A stretch of DNA of 64,000 bases from Paenibacillus vietnamensis (lineage in GTDB: Bacteria; Bacillota; Bacilli; Paenibacillales; Paenibacillaceae), in the NCBI RefSeq assembly GCF_020169515.1, contig NZ_JAHMHW010000008.1, positions 166,889 to 230,888 on the forward strand, in the 5' to 3' direction. Of this stretch, positions 54,100 through 63,900 are shown one piece after another. The stretch's first letter is position 1. Each line of letters starts with the position of its first letter. Under the pieces are notes generated by a model. The model searched no databases. It was not told the DNA's origin and saw nothing but the letters and a program-made list of their open reading frames with translations. Made by a program: the position numbers and the translations under genes.

Positions 54100-55557
54100 T
54101 TGGCACTGTTTGATCTGCGCCTGCAGGATGTACATAACAAGCTTAACAACAAGGAACTGTCCGTTACCGAGCTGGTTAACGCATCTTATTCCAGAATTTC
54201 CGAAACCGAGCCTTCCATTAAGGCTTTTATCACATTAAACGAAGAGCAAGCCCGCCGGCAAGCGTTGGAGCTGGACAAGCAGCTTCAGGAGGGCGGCGAG
54301 CGCGGCCTTCTATTCGGCCTGCCTGCGGGAATCAAGGACAATATCGTAACCGAAGGGCTGCTGACAACCTGCGCAAGCCAGTTTCTCAGCAACTATGATC
54401 CGATCTACGACGCGACCGCAGTCCGCAAATTAAAAGCGGCGCAATCGGTCACGATCGGAAAGCTGAACATGGACGAGTTCGCGATGGGCGGCTCCAATGA
54501 GAACTCGAGCTTTTACCCGACACGCAATCCATGGAATACGGAATACGTTCCGGGCGGCTCCAGCGGCGGCTCGGCGGCGTCTGTTGCCGCAGGGCAAGTC
54601 TACTTCTCGCTCGGCTCCGACACGGGCGGCTCGATCCGCCAGCCCGCCGCGTATTGCGGCATCGTTGGCTTGAAGCCGACTTACGGCCTGGTGTCTCGCT
54701 TCGGCCTCGTCGCCTTTGCATCCTCCCTTGACCAAATCGGGCCGCTTACGAAAAACGTCGAGGACTCCGCATATGTTCTTCAGGCAATTGCGGGTTATGA
54801 TGCCGGCGACTCCACTTCTGCGAACGTTGACATTCCGGATTACACTGCTGCGTTGACCGGCGACGTGAAAGGCCTCCGCATCGGCGTGCCGAAGGAATAT
54901 CTTGGAGAGGGCATCGATCCTCGCGTAAAGGAAGCGGTGCTTAAGGCGCTCTCCGTCTACGAATCGATGGGGGCAACGTGGGAAGAGATTTCTCTTCCGC
55001 ATACGGAATACGCAATCGCGACGTATTACCTGCTTGCTTCATCTGAAGCTTCGTCGAACCTTGCGCGCTTTGACGGCGTCCGTTACGGCGTTCGTGCGGA
55101 CAATCCGGACAGCCTGATCGACCTTTACCGCAAATCCCGCAGTCAGGGATTCGGTCCTGAGGTGAAGCGCCGCATCATGCTCGGCACGTACGCGCTAAGC
55201 TCCGGCTATTACGATGCTTACTACTTAAAGGCTCAGAAGGTGCGTACGCTCATTAAGCAGGACTTCGATCAGGCGTTCGAACGCTATGATCTGATTATCG
55301 GGCCGACTGCGCCGACGCCTGCATTCAAAATCGGTGAGCAGGTCGGCGATCCGCTGACCATGTATTTGAACGATATTTGTACGATACCGGTCAGCCTCGC
55401 AGGCGTTCCGGCGATAAGCATTCCTTGCGGCATGGCTGACGGTCTGCCGATCGGGCTGCAAATCATCGGCAAGGCGTTCGACGAATCGACGGTGCTTCGC
55501 GCCGCGCATGCGTTTGAACAGCAAACGGAGCACCATAAACAACGTCCGCAGCTATAA
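54100..55557 (+). CDS. gatA: Asp/Glu-tRNA(Asn/Gln) amidotransferase subunit A
   Basis: A 485-residue amidase subunit that frees ammonia from glutamine. TTG 54100 is the start, after AGGGAGG. The Ser-cisSer-Lys triad: Lys in PAGIKDNI, cis-Ser in [12 protein letters not shown], Ser nucleophile in the following segment; [11 protein letters not shown] is intact. Full length. Confidence 0.98.
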   Translation: MALFDLRLQDVHNKLNNKELSVTELVNASYSRISETEPSIKAFITLNEEQARRQALELDKQLQEGGERGLLFGLPAGIKDNIVTEGLLTTCASQFLSNYDPIYDATAVRKLKAAQSVTIGKLNMDEFAMGGSNENSSFYPTRNPWNTEYVPGGSSGGSAASVAAGQVYFSLGSDTGGSIRQPAAYCGIVGLKPTYGLVSRFGLVAFASSLDQIGPLTKNVEDSAYVLQAIAGYDAGDSTSANVDIPDYTAALTGDVKGLRIGVPKEYLGEGIDPRVKEAVLKALSVYESMGATWEEISLPHTEYAIATYYLLASSEASSNLARFDGVRYGVRADNPDSLIDLYRKSRSQGFGPEVKRRIMLGTYALSSGYYDAYYLKAQKVRTLIKQDFDQAFERYDLIIGPTAPTPAFKIGEQVGDPLTMYLNDICTIPVSLAGVPAISIPCGMADGLPIGLQIIGKAFDESTVLRAAHAFEQQTEHHKQRPQL

Positions 55558-55591
55558 GCGGTTATATACGTTTAGGAAGGGATCGATACGA

Positions 55592-57031
55592 ATGTCTGAA
55601 CCGAATAAATACGAGACGGTGGTCGGGCTGGAAGTCCATGTCGAGCTGCATACGGAAAGCAAAATCTTTTGCGGCTGCTCGACGGCTTTCGGCGCTCCGC
55701 CGAACACCCATACATGTCCTGTCTGCCTTGGCCATCCCGGCGTATTGCCGGTGCTGAACCGCCAAGCGGTGGAATATGCCATGAAAGCGGCGATGGCGCT
55801 GAACTGCACGATTGCCGATATCAGCAAATTCGACCGCAAAAACTATTTTTACCCCGACTCTCCGAAGGCGTACCAAATCTCGCAATACGACAAGCCGATC
55901 GGCGAAAACGGCTGGATCGACATCGAAGTGAACGGCGAGACGAAGCGGATCGGCATCACCCGTCTGCACCTGGAGGAGGACGCGGGCAAGCTGACTCACG
56001 TTGACGGCGGTTACGCGTCGCTTGTCGACTTTAACCGCGTCGGCACGCCGCTGGTCGAGATCGTTTCCGAGCCGGATATCCGCACGCCGGAGGAGGCGAA
56101 GGCTTACCTCGAGAAGCTGAAGGCGATTATGCTGTACTGCGAAGTGTCCGACGTCAAGATGGAGGAAGGCAGCCTGCGCTGTGATGCGAATATCAGTCTC
56201 CGCCCGTATGGCCAGAAGGAATTCGGAACGAGAGCCGAGCTGAAAAATATGAACTCCTTCCGCGGCGTTCAGCGCGGTTTGGAATACGAGCAGTTCCGCC
56301 AGGCCGAAATTCTCGACAGCGGCGGAGAGGTCGTACAGGAGACGCGCCGGTTCGACGATGCGCTGGGCAAATCGTTCTCGATGCGCGGCAAGGAAGAAGC
56401 GCACGACTATCGTTATTTCCCGGATCCCGATCTTGTCCGGCTTCATATCAGCGAAGAGTGGAAAGCAAGCGTCCGCGCGACGATTCCGGAGCTGCCGGAC
56501 GCGAGGAAAGCCCGCTATACATTTGAATACAGCTTGCCGTCCTACGATGCGGAGGTTATTACCTCTTCCAAGAAGCTTGCCGATTTCTTCGAGGAGAGCC
56601 TCGGCTACACGAAGGACGCCAAAGCGGTTGCCAACTGGATCATGGGCGATTTGCTCGGCTATTTGAACGCGAACGGCCTGGAGCTTTCCGATGTGAAAAT
56701 AACCGGGCAAGGCTTGGGCGAAATGATCGGGCTGCTTGAGAAAGGCACAATCAGCGGAAAAATCGCCAAAACCGTATTCAAATCGATGCTTGAAACCGGC
56801 AAACGCCCTCAGCAAATCGTCGAGGAGCAAGGCCTCGTCCAAATCAGCGACGAAGGCGCGCTGGTGGGCATCGTGAACCAGATCGTCGAAGCAAATCCGC
56901 AATCCGTTGAGGATTACCGGGCGGGCAAGGAGAAAGCGATCGGCTTCCTCGTTGGCCAAATCATGAAAGAAACGAAAGGGAAAGCTAACCCTGCGCTTGT
57001 TAATAAGCTGCTGCTCGAGCGGCTGAAATAA
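55592..57031 (+). CDS. gatB: Asp/Glu-tRNA(Asn/Gln) amidotransferase subunit B
   Basis: A 479-residue subunit that binds and phosphorylates the misacylated tRNA. ATG 55592 follows GGAAGGGAT. Motifs: [29 protein letters not shown] with the zinc Cys set, [27 protein letters not shown] and the C-terminal YqeY-like tail ([24 protein letters not shown]). Last gene of gatCAB. Confidence 0.98.
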   Translation: MSEPNKYETVVGLEVHVELHTESKIFCGCSTAFGAPPNTHTCPVCLGHPGVLPVLNRQAVEYAMKAAMALNCTIADISKFDRKNYFYPDSPKAYQISQYDKPIGENGWIDIEVNGETKRIGITRLHLEEDAGKLTHVDGGYASLVDFNRVGTPLVEIVSEPDIRTPEEAKAYLEKLKAIMLYCEVSDVKMEEGSLRCDANISLRPYGQKEFGTRAELKNMNSFRGVQRGLEYEQFRQAEILDSGGEVVQETRRFDDALGKSFSMRGKEEAHDYRYFPDPDLVRLHISEEWKASVRATIPELPDARKARYTFEYSLPSYDAEVITSSKKLADFFEESLGYTKDAKAVANWIMGDLLGYLNANGLELSDVKITGQGLGEMIGLLEKGTISGKIAKTVFKSMLETGKRPQQIVEEQGLVQISDEGALVGIVNQIVEANPQSVEDYRAGKEKAIGFLVGQIMKETKGKANPALVNKLLLERLK

Positions 57032-57044
57032 CATGCTGCATGAG

Positions 57045-57095
57045 GGGCTGTCTCGAAAGCCTAGGAATAGGCTTCGGGACGGCCTTTCTCTTTTG
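57045..57095 (+). terminator. terminator after gatB
   Basis: GGCTGTCTCGAAAGCC and GGCTTCGGGACGGCC form a long stem with a short AT loop, followed by TTTCTCTTTT. Confidence 0.88.
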
Positions 57096-57178
57096 TCCCC
57101 CGCGGAACGGCCTGCCAGCTCGGCTTCTTGCATATACTTATGTTACAATATCCGTATAGAAAGGTCGGGATAACATTG

Positions 57179-57883
57179 ATGGATTCGCTTCACAACCCTT
57201 GGGCTATCAGCGAACTGCACATTTTGATCCGACTTCTTCTTGCGCTGGTGCTCGGCGGTCTCGTCGGCTTCGAACGGGAGCAATCGAACCATGCGGCCGG
57301 CTTTCGGACGAATATTCTCGTTTGCCTCGGTTCATGCCTGCTTATGCTGCTGTCCATGTACGGCTTTGCCGCCTTCGTGGATGAGGTGAACGTCCGCGTC
57401 GACCCTGCGCGGCTTGCGGCCGCGGTTATTACGGGTATCGGCTTTCTTGGGGCCGGAACGATTCTGTTCACAGGTAAATCGATTACGGGGTTGACGACAG
57501 CCGCTTCGCTTTGGGTCGTATCGGCCATCGGCCTCGCGGTTGGAGCGGGATTTTATTTTGCGGCAGGCGTTACGACGATTATGGTGCTGGTCACTTTATG
57601 GGCATTTAACAAGCTCGAGAAGCGTTACATTAGCGCGAAGAAGGAGCAGCTTCTCAAGATTAAGTCATATGACGTTTCCAAAACGCTGCGCGGCTTAAAC
57701 GAGCTGATTGCAAGCAAGAAGATCGTTATCAGAAAGCTGCAGATTGAGGAGCTGAGGGATGAAGGCCACTCGGACGGGGACTTGCTGCAAATGTATGCGA
57801 CTTTGCCGAAGTCGGAGGCGCTGCTCCCGTTACTCGACCAAATCAAGCATTTGGAGGGCGTACGTTGGGTAAGCTCGGAATAA
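57179..57883 (+). CDS. MgtC/SapB-family membrane protein
   Basis: A 234-residue protein with about four to five helices. The family motif LVGFEREQSNHAAGFRTNILVCLGSCLLML is present, as is GIGFLGAGTILFTGKSITGLTTAASLWV. A cytoplasmic tail of ACT-like kind follows. MgtC proteins are linked to magnesium shortage and to control of the membrane ATPase; the function in Paenibacillus is not clear. ATG 57179 is chosen; TTG 57176 is also possible. The next gene begins inside its 3' end. Confidence 0.88.
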   Translation: MDSLHNPWAISELHILIRLLLALVLGGLVGFEREQSNHAAGFRTNILVCLGSCLLMLLSMYGFAAFVDEVNVRVDPARLAAAVITGIGFLGAGTILFTGKSITGLTTAASLWVVSAIGLAVGAGFYFAAGVTTIMVLVTLWAFNKLEKRYISAKKEQLLKIKSYDVSKTLRGLNELIASKKIVIRKLQIEELRDEGHSDGDLLQMYATLPKSEALLPLLDQIKHLEGVRWVSSE

Positions 57884-59799
57884 TAAAAAACAAGAACAGG
57901 CTTGCGGCGGTCATCCTCGCGTTTCTGCTGCCGGGTGCGGGACATCTTTATACGGGCCATCATCCCCGTGGCTTGCTGCTCATCGCGGCATTCCTTCTCG
58001 ATGTCACGGCGATCATCCGCCTTGCCGGCTCCGACGGGGGAAGGCATCTGCTGCTTATCGTCTATCTAGGTATTATGCTTCCCGTTTTTTACTTTTTCAG
58101 CGTTTTCGATTCTTTGCAGGATATGGAAGCGGACCGTACCGTACCGGTGTCCTTCGGTTTTATTCACGGCGTTTTGTTGTCCGTATCGGGCGCAGTCATG
58201 CTGGTGCTGGTCAAGCCTCCCGAAATGCTGCTGCCTTGGATGAACGAGATGGCCGAGTTTAGCGTAGGTCCCATTTTAATGATAGCATCCGTTTGGCTTC
58301 TGCGTTCGGGGAAAGGGGAAGTGTCTATGATCAAGCTTGGGCGGTTTACTGCAGGGACGCTTGTTCTGACCGTAGGGGCGCTGCTTCTATGGGACCAAAT
58401 AAAAGGACGTAACGATCTCGCATTGCTGGGGCAATGGTGGCCGGTTATTTTTATCGCGCTCGGGATCGAGGTTACTCTTTTCAGTTTAATCTACAAAAAA
58501 GAAGATACGAAGCTGAAGCTTGATGCAGCAGGCGGAATGATCGCTTTGGTTATAACCGTGACCGCGTATTCCGTTACGCAATATGCCGATTTTCCGTTCA
58601 AATGGCTGGACCAGTTCAACGTCGATCTTAACCGTACGGCAGACTATGGCGACGAAAAGGGCTTCCGCTACGACAAAGCTGTCATTAAGCTTCCGCTGGA
58701 GCCGGATTTGTCGCTTATCCGCATCATTAACCCGAATGGACAAGTTTCGGTCCGCTCCGCAGATGTGCAGGAAATCGAGGTTCAAACCGCGGTATGGGTG
58801 GATGTGACGGAACAGGCGGATGCGAATGACATTGCGGAGCAGTCGACGGTGAAGGTGGAGCCGGGGCAAGAGGTTACGCTCGAAGCGAAAGGCAAGGAAT
58901 ACGGCGCGAATGGAAGCAGAAAGCCTTGGATGAATATAACCGTTACGGTCCCCCTTTCTTTGTCCGATCAGGTGGTAACGGAAGAAGAAACGACCGAGGA
59001 TCCTTTATCCGGGGGAATGGATGCCGAGACCGGATTGGCGCCGGTCTTGAATGAGTCCGGTACGATCGCAGCTGAGGCGCCGGGATTGAACACTGAACAG
59101 GACGCCGAAGAAGGACTGGACGGTACGACGGGCCAGAACGGTGAACCGGACACGCAGCCGGAGAACGATGTTGATGAACAGCCGGCTCTGAAGATGAAAG
59201 TTGAAGCGGGTAACGGCCCGGTTGACATACAGGGACTTGCATTGCCAGGCGGGCTGGATGTCAAAAGCACGAGCGGCGTCGTTACCGTCGGCAACATTTA
59301 CGGTCCCGTGACCGTCAAAGGAAATAACGGGAACATAGACGCGCGCTCCATACGCGGAGAAAGCAGTCTGGAGACGAATAACGGCATGGTCAAAGCGGTC
59401 GATATTGAAGGCAGGCTGTTTGCCAATACGCTGAACGGAAGCCTTGAGCTTAAGCGTATTTTGGACGATATTCAAGCTGAAACCAAAAATGGAAAAATCA
59501 GAATCGACGGCGCAGGCAGCTCCGTAAAAGCCGATACGCTGAACGGCAGCATCGAGCTGAACAGCCCTTCCGTTGGAGGAGATTGGGATCTGGACAGCTC
59601 GGTCGGCGAGATCAAGATCAGCATGCCGGAGTACGGCGATTTCAAAGTGAACGGATCGGTAACTTTCGGCAATATTTCGACCGATTTGCCGCTGGAAGTA
59701 AGCAAAAAAACCGTAAGAGGAACAATAGGCGAAGGGACTTACCGCATTCAGATCAACGCGACGAACAGCATCTCGATCACCCGTTTCAAAGAAGCTTAA
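57865..59799 (+). CDS. membrane protein with DUF4097/toastrack beta-helix domain
   Basis: A 644-residue protein. TTG 57865 follows GGAGGG and overlaps the MgtC-like gene by 19 bases. The N-terminal part has about seven to eight helices (AAVILAFLLPGAGHLYTGH and others) of a TM2/DUF5683 type. Then comes an extracellular region of repeated short beta-units (DVKSTSGVVTVGNIYGPVTV, DARSIRGESSLETNNGMVKA, ADTLNGSIELNSP), which is the adhesin-like toastrack fold. An acidic linker (about 375-440) divides them. Relatives sit in envelope-stress operons. Confidence 0.82.
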   Translation: MGKLGIIKNKNRLAAVILAFLLPGAGHLYTGHHPRGLLLIAAFLLDVTAIIRLAGSDGGRHLLLIVYLGIMLPVFYFFSVFDSLQDMEADRTVPVSFGFIHGVLLSVSGAVMLVLVKPPEMLLPWMNEMAEFSVGPILMIASVWLLRSGKGEVSMIKLGRFTAGTLVLTVGALLLWDQIKGRNDLALLGQWWPVIFIALGIEVTLFSLIYKKEDTKLKLDAAGGMIALVITVTAYSVTQYADFPFKWLDQFNVDLNRTADYGDEKGFRYDKAVIKLPLEPDLSLIRIINPNGQVSVRSADVQEIEVQTAVWVDVTEQADANDIAEQSTVKVEPGQEVTLEAKGKEYGANGSRKPWMNITVTVPLSLSDQVVTEEETTEDPLSGGMDAETGLAPVLNESGTIAAEAPGLNTEQDAEEGLDGTTGQNGEPDTQPENDVDEQPALKMKVEAGNGPVDIQGLALPGGLDVKSTSGVVTVGNIYGPVTVKGNNGNIDARSIRGESSLETNNGMVKAVDIEGRLFANTLNGSLELKRILDDIQAETKNGKIRIDGAGSSVKADTLNGSIELNSPSVGGDWDLDSSVGEIKISMPEYGDFKVNGSVTFGNISTDLPLEVSKKTVRGTIGEGTYRIQINATNSISITRFKEA

Positions 59800-59812
59800 T
59801 ATGGCGCTTTCA

Positions 59813-59842
59813 TTGACAAATTCTTTAACTTGAACGTACAAT
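59813..59842 (+). promoter_or_regulatory. sigma-A promoter of perR
   Basis: TTGACA (59813-59818) and TACAAT (59837-59842) with an 18-base spacer. Confidence 0.85.
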
Positions 59843-59844
59843 AG

Positions 59845-59859
59845 TCGTAACTACTACGA
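59845..59859 (+). promoter_or_regulatory. Fur-family-like inverted repeat in the perR leader
   Basis: TCGTAACTACTACGA has arms TCGTA and TACGA and matches 12 of 14 defined positions of the Zur box pattern. It lies just after the -10, where a bound repressor would block transcription. Which Fur-family protein binds it is open. Confidence 0.45.
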
Positions 59860-59873
59860 AAGGCGTGAGGGGT

Positions 59874-60305
59874 ATGGGAGCCAGCGTAAACTTAGCTTTG
59901 GAGCAACTCAAGATGAACGGCGTCCGAATGACCCCGCAACGTCACGCCATTTTGAGCTACTTAATGGATTCCATGACGCACCCGACTGCGGATGAAATTT
60001 ATAAAGCGCTCTCTCCGGCTTTTCCGAGTATGAGCGTAGCGACGATTTATAATAATCTCCGTTTATTCGTTGAAGCCGGCCTTGTGCGCGAGCTGACGTA
60101 TGGGGACGATTCAAGCCGCTTTGATTCGGATTTATCCGACCACTACCATGCAATCTGCAAGGAATGCGGATCGATCGTTGATTTTGATTACCCGCCTTTG
60201 CTAGAGGTGGAACGTGCGGCGTCACGCGTTACGGGATTCGTCGTCGAAGGGCACCGGATGGAAATTTACGGAGTATGCTCCGATTGCAATTCCAAGAAGA
60301 AATAA
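59874..60305 (+). CDS. perR: peroxide-responsive repressor PerR
   Basis: A 143-residue Fur-family regulator. ATG 59874 is preferred over GTG 59865 by spacing from the AAAGGCGTGAGG site. The winged helix has [28 protein letters not shown] and [14 protein letters not shown]. The metal-sensing set of PerR is present: Asp in SSRFD, HYH, and Asp in SIVDF. Zinc is bound by CKEC and CSDC. Oxidation of the sensing His by peroxide releases DNA. Adjacent ygzB and ygxA support the name. Confidence 0.94.
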   Translation: MGASVNLALEQLKMNGVRMTPQRHAILSYLMDSMTHPTADEIYKALSPAFPSMSVATIYNNLRLFVEAGLVRELTYGDDSSRFDSDLSDHYHAICKECGSIVDFDYPPLLEVERAASRVTGFVVEGHRMEIYGVCSDCNSKKK

Positions 60306-60434
60306 TCGATCAGAACATAATGCGATAAGAACGTGCCGGGAAGCGGGTATACGCTAAACTGCACGTTTTTTATTAATAAAGCTTCGCCTTTATCGGCGTT
60401 TATCGCTTGGAACTAACAACAGGAGCGTGATGAT

Positions 60435-62165
60435 TTGAACACGATGTACAACCGCGCGCCGCGCCGCAGAGGCACAAGCGTCCGGGTGTTTTTATTTTTG
60501 TTTATCATATCGGCTTTAGCGGTTTTTGCCTGGTATGGCTATATGAGGTTTATCCCTAACGGGGAACAGGTGGCTCCCCGCTATTCATCCGAATATCCGA
60601 TTTTTGTTAAAGGCAAAGAGGCAGAGCTCGGGGCGATTATCGAAAATAATGAAATCAAGCTTCCGCTTCCCGTCCTGCAGCAGGCGCTTGGAGAGGACAA
60701 GCCTATCCGATATGAACCGGAGACCGGCTCGATTGTGTTTACGACTGCGAACAAAGTGCTGCATTTGAAGACGGATTCGCTGGAAGGCACGATCAACCGG
60801 AAGCCTTACGGCTTGACGATAGCGGCGGAAACGTCGAACGGGACGGTGTACATTCCCGCCGAGCTTTTAAAGGAGCTTTACGGTCTCCAGACGGAATATA
60901 TGGAGGACTATGGGATCATTACCGTGCTTTTGCCTGGAGATGCAGTCCAGCATGCCGAGGTAGCCCCGGAAAAAGGGGCCGACTTGAGAACCGAGCCGAC
61001 GATTCGCGCCCCGTTCATGGAAAGTATGGCGAACGCGGCATCGGTACGGATATGGGAGGAGCAGAATGGCTGGCTTCTCGTTCAAAGCGCTAGCGGTATA
61101 GTTGGTTATGTTCACAAAAAAGATCTGAAGCTTACCGCGATCGAAAAGGTTCCCGAACCGGCTCGCGAGCCGGCCTTCATAGCCTGGAAGGTGCTTGGTA
61201 ACAAGATCAATATGACCTGGGAAGCCGTTTACGACCGCAAAATCGACACAACGAAGATTGCACCGATGCAGGGCGTCAACGTCGTGAGCCCGACTTGGTT
61301 CGAGGTGGCTGACGATAAAGGCACGATAAAAGGAAAGGCAGATCCCGCTTACGTCAAATGGGCTCACCGGGAGGGCTTGCAGATCTGGGCTTTGTTCAGC
61401 AACTCGTTCGAGCCGGAGCGGACGACGAAGGTTTTGGCAACGGCGGAAACGAGATTTTCAATGATCCAGCAGCTGATCGGCTTTGCCGAAATGTATGATC
61501 TGCAAGGCATCAATATCGACTTTGAAAATGTGCATACGGCTGACAAAGAAAACTTCGTTCAATTCGTCCGTGAGATGACTCCGCTGCTACACGAGCAAGG
61601 CCTGGTCGTATCTATCGACGTTACGCCAAAGTCGAACAGCGAAATGTGGTCGTTATTTTTGGACCGGGCCGCACTGGGCGAGGTCGTGGATTATATGATG
61701 GTAATGGCCTATGACGAGCATTGGTCCTCGAGTCCGAAGTCAGGCTCCGTGGCGTCGCTGCCATGGACCGAAAACTCGCTTAAACGCATCATGGAGGAGG
61801 ACGGTGTGCCGGCAGCGAAGATAATATTAAGCATGCCGCTGTATACCCGGATTTGGACGGAGAAGAAGGGCGAGGACGGCAAGGTACAGGTAACCTCGAA
61901 GGCAGTCGGGATGGAGGCGGTCAAATCCATTATAGCCGACAAAAAATTAAAGCCCGAGTTTGACCAGGCCGCCGGGCAAAATTACGTTGAATATACCGAG
62001 GACGGCTCATTGAATCGGATTTGGATCGAGGACGATGTGTCGATCAAGGCCCGGGCAGCCCTTGTCCGGAAGTACGGCCTGGCCGGCGCCGCCACGTGGC
62101 AAAGATCGTTTCAATCGCCGGACATTTGGAAAACGCTTGACGATGCTTTGAAGAAAAAGCCATAA
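60435..62165 (+). CDS. GH18-family glycosidase with copper-amine-oxidase-like and SH3 domains
   Basis: A 576-residue membrane-anchored or secreted protein. TTG 60435 follows AGGAG. An N-terminal helix (VRVFLFLFIISALAVFAWYGYM) is followed by a copper-amine-oxidase-N-like domain (about 50-175), an SH3-like domain (ADLRTEPTIRAPFMESMANAASVRIW) and a GH18 barrel (about 250-570). The active motif GINIDFE has the Glu at residue 364. MMVMAYDEHW and the end motif AATWQRSF are of the YaaH/SleL group that cuts spore cortex or cell-wall glycan. It sits between perR and ygzB, a place where B. subtilis has no gene. Confidence 0.88.
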   Translation: MNTMYNRAPRRRGTSVRVFLFLFIISALAVFAWYGYMRFIPNGEQVAPRYSSEYPIFVKGKEAELGAIIENNEIKLPLPVLQQALGEDKPIRYEPETGSIVFTTANKVLHLKTDSLEGTINRKPYGLTIAAETSNGTVYIPAELLKELYGLQTEYMEDYGIITVLLPGDAVQHAEVAPEKGADLRTEPTIRAPFMESMANAASVRIWEEQNGWLLVQSASGIVGYVHKKDLKLTAIEKVPEPAREPAFIAWKVLGNKINMTWEAVYDRKIDTTKIAPMQGVNVVSPTWFEVADDKGTIKGKADPAYVKWAHREGLQIWALFSNSFEPERTTKVLATAETRFSMIQQLIGFAEMYDLQGINIDFENVHTADKENFVQFVREMTPLLHEQGLVVSIDVTPKSNSEMWSLFLDRAALGEVVDYMMVMAYDEHWSSSPKSGSVASLPWTENSLKRIMEEDGVPAAKIILSMPLYTRIWTEKKGEDGKVQVTSKAVGMEAVKSIIADKKLKPEFDQAAGQNYVEYTEDGSLNRIWIEDDVSIKARAALVRKYGLAGAATWQRSFQSPDIWKTLDDALKKKP

Positions 62166-62181
62166 TTCATAAACTCTTACG

Positions 62182-62224
62182 AAAAACACCCCCGTTCTCT
62201 CGCGTGAGAACGGGGGTGTTTTCT
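62182..62224. terminator. strong terminator between GH18 and ygzB genes
   Basis: AAAAACACCCCCGTTCTC (62182-62199) and GAGAACGGGGGTGTTTT (62206-62222), a perfect long stem with a six-base loop, useful for both strands. Confidence 0.95.
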
Positions 62225-62275
62225 TGACCGTAAATATACGGCCGCAGCCTTGTATGGCGATGAATGTTCTTCTTT

Positions 62276-62641
62276 TTACGCCTGCCCCTGCTGCTCGGCC
62301 GGATGGTGGGTAGCCTGTGACGGATCCAGCGTAAGCATGGTACGGCAATACATGCAGCGGTCGGTTTTGCCTAGCATCTTCGTCTGACGTCCGCACTCGG
62401 GGCATGGGAGCATGGTAGCGCTTGTCGACATCATGCCGGCCCAGAAGTAAACGGCTACGCTGATAAGCAGCGAAATCATGCCGATTACCATGAAGATAGC
62501 CGCAATTATTTTTCCGGCTTGTCCCCAAAATACGATTCCGGCGGTACCAAGTACCATAACACCCATGCCTACAAGCGTGAATACGAGTCCCCACAGTCGG
62601 AATTCGTTAATTTTCGCGGACTTAAAAAAGAAATTCTTCAT
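62276..62641 (-). CDS. ygzB: YgzB-like membrane zinc-ribbon protein (DUF2614)
   Basis: A 121-residue protein. Two membrane helices (LWGLVFTLVGMGVMVLGTAGIVFWG and IIAAIFMVIGMISLLISVAVYFWAG) are followed by a zinc ribbon (CPECGRQTKMLGKTDRCMYC). DUF2614 family of Bacillales; neighbour of perR in Bacillus as here. GGAAGGG ahead of the ATG. No known function. Confidence 0.9.
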   Translation of the reverse strand: MKNFFFKSAKINEFRLWGLVFTLVGMGVMVLGTAGIVFWGQAGKIIAAIFMVIGMISLLISVAVYFWAGMMSTSATMLPCPECGRQTKMLGKTDRCMYCRTMLTLDPSQATHHPAEQQGQA

Positions 62642-62794
62642 ATCTTCAAACCCTTCCTAAGACAAATGACTTATGAATGTGACTGTTTTTCTACTTTCGT
62701 AAGCAGGAATGTGCGTCCATGCTGTCGAAAAAGAATAAAACTGTAGAATAATATTATAGCTTATTAAAAAGCGATTAGCTATATGGAGGAACCA

Positions 62795-63673
62795 GTGGAA
62801 CATATAAAAGCACACTTCGCTTATAACTATCGCGATGAGCCGGGTTTAATCGGTCTTGCCATTGTCGAAAATCCTTACCCCTACAATCCCTTAATTGACG
62901 GCTTGGACTTATTGGTTCTTCACTTGCTTGACAAGGGCGGGAAAATCAATCGAACGGAGCATGTCCAAATTGAAAGCAAACGCGTATTAGTTCGCACCAT
63001 CGATCCGCAGAGCTTAGATGAATGGGTTTCCGGAGGAGAAAACCGCAATATTATTGAGTGGCTAGTTCGGGGGGAGATCTTAATGGATCGCGACGGCTAT
63101 TTAGGCAGTGTGCGTGAAAGGCTGCTGCAGTTTCCTGATACTATGCGAGAGCAAAAACGATTTACGGAGTTTGCCGGATTTTTACGAACTTACTTGCAAG
63201 CAAAGCAGGATTTGACCGACGGCAATTTATTGGATGCGTACAGCCATGTCCTGACCGCTTTGCACCATTGGGCACATATCGTACTAATAGAAGAAGGCCG
63301 TCATCCGGAGCTGACCGTCTGGAAGCAACTAAAACGCGTCCACCCAGGCATTTACAAGCTTTACGAGGAGTTGACCGTGAGTCCGGAGACGTTGGAGCAG
63401 CGGGTGCAGCTCGTTCTCCTAGGCTGTGAGTTCTCCGTCATGAACAAAATGAAAACAAGCTGTTCGCTATTGTTTCAAATATTAGCAAGCCGCGAAGAGC
63501 CTTGGAGCATAGCCGAGCTTCAGTCGCATTCTTCGATTGATGTATTGCATGTCGATTTATCATTGATTTTGCAAAAGCTTGTTAAACGCGAATATATCCG
63601 TGAAGTAGCCGTCATGAACGAATTAAACGATAACGGGGCTCTGGAACTGCGTTATATGATCGCAAACGGGTAG
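62795..63673 (+). CDS. ygxA: YgxA-like nucleotidyltransferase-fold protein
   Basis: A 292-residue protein. GTG 62795 is preferred because GGAGG ends five bases ahead; an ATG at 62783 overlaps the ribosome site. The first half resembles an NTP-transferase-like domain (YNPLIDGLDLLVLHLLDKGGK). The second half is helical and resembles substrate-binding parts (HVLTALHHWAHIVLIEEGRHPE). A winged-helix tail (WSIAELQSHSSIDVLHVDLSLILQKLVKREYI) ends it. In B. subtilis ygxA also stands between ygzB and an rRNA operon. Unknown function; slightly A+T-richer than the rest. Confidence 0.88.
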   Translation: MEHIKAHFAYNYRDEPGLIGLAIVENPYPYNPLIDGLDLLVLHLLDKGGKINRTEHVQIESKRVLVRTIDPQSLDEWVSGGENRNIIEWLVRGEILMDRDGYLGSVRERLLQFPDTMREQKRFTEFAGFLRTYLQAKQDLTDGNLLDAYSHVLTALHHWAHIVLIEEGRHPELTVWKQLKRVHPGIYKLYEELTVSPETLEQRVQLVLLGCEFSVMNKMKTSCSLLFQILASREEPWSIAELQSHSSIDVLHVDLSLILQKLVKREYIREVAVMNELNDNGALELRYMIANG

Positions 63674-63698
63674 TTGCATTTATATAAATTCCTGATTT

Positions 63699-63750
63699 AA
63701 ACGTGATTTTAGGCATTGAGCTATTGCCGGAATCGCGTTTTTAATTTTTG
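63699..63750 (+). terminator. terminator after ygxA
   Basis: AAACGTGATT and GGCA pair with TGCC and AATCGCGTTT; the stem ends in T-rich DNA. Confidence 0.75.
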
Positions 63751-63762
63751 TTTTAAAAAGGC

Positions 63763-63792
63763 TTGACTTAAAAATGTGTTCTGTGATAAATT
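63763..63792 (+). promoter_or_regulatory. possible upstream promoter of the rRNA operon
   Basis: TTGACT (63763-63768) and TAAATT (63787-63792) with an 18-base spacer. The -10 is weak, but tandem promoters are common for rRNA operons. Confidence 0.4.
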
Positions 63793-63870
63793 AATTCTCG
63801 CCGCTTCAAAAGGAAACAACATCGTTGAAACGACAAACTAAAGAAAATGTCGAATGACGAAAAAAGTACT

Positions 63871-63900
63871 TGCAATGAAGCGGGCGAATGTGATATATTA
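63871..63900 (+). promoter_or_regulatory. promoter of the rRNA operon
   Basis: TTGCAA (63871-63876) and TATATT (63895-63900) with an 18-base spacer, about 50 bases ahead of the boxA-like site. Confidence 0.65.

Noticed and set aside
55562..57133. 523-codon open frame on the minus strand
   Set aside because: Antisense shadow of gatB; composition is unlike any real protein and gatB is certain.
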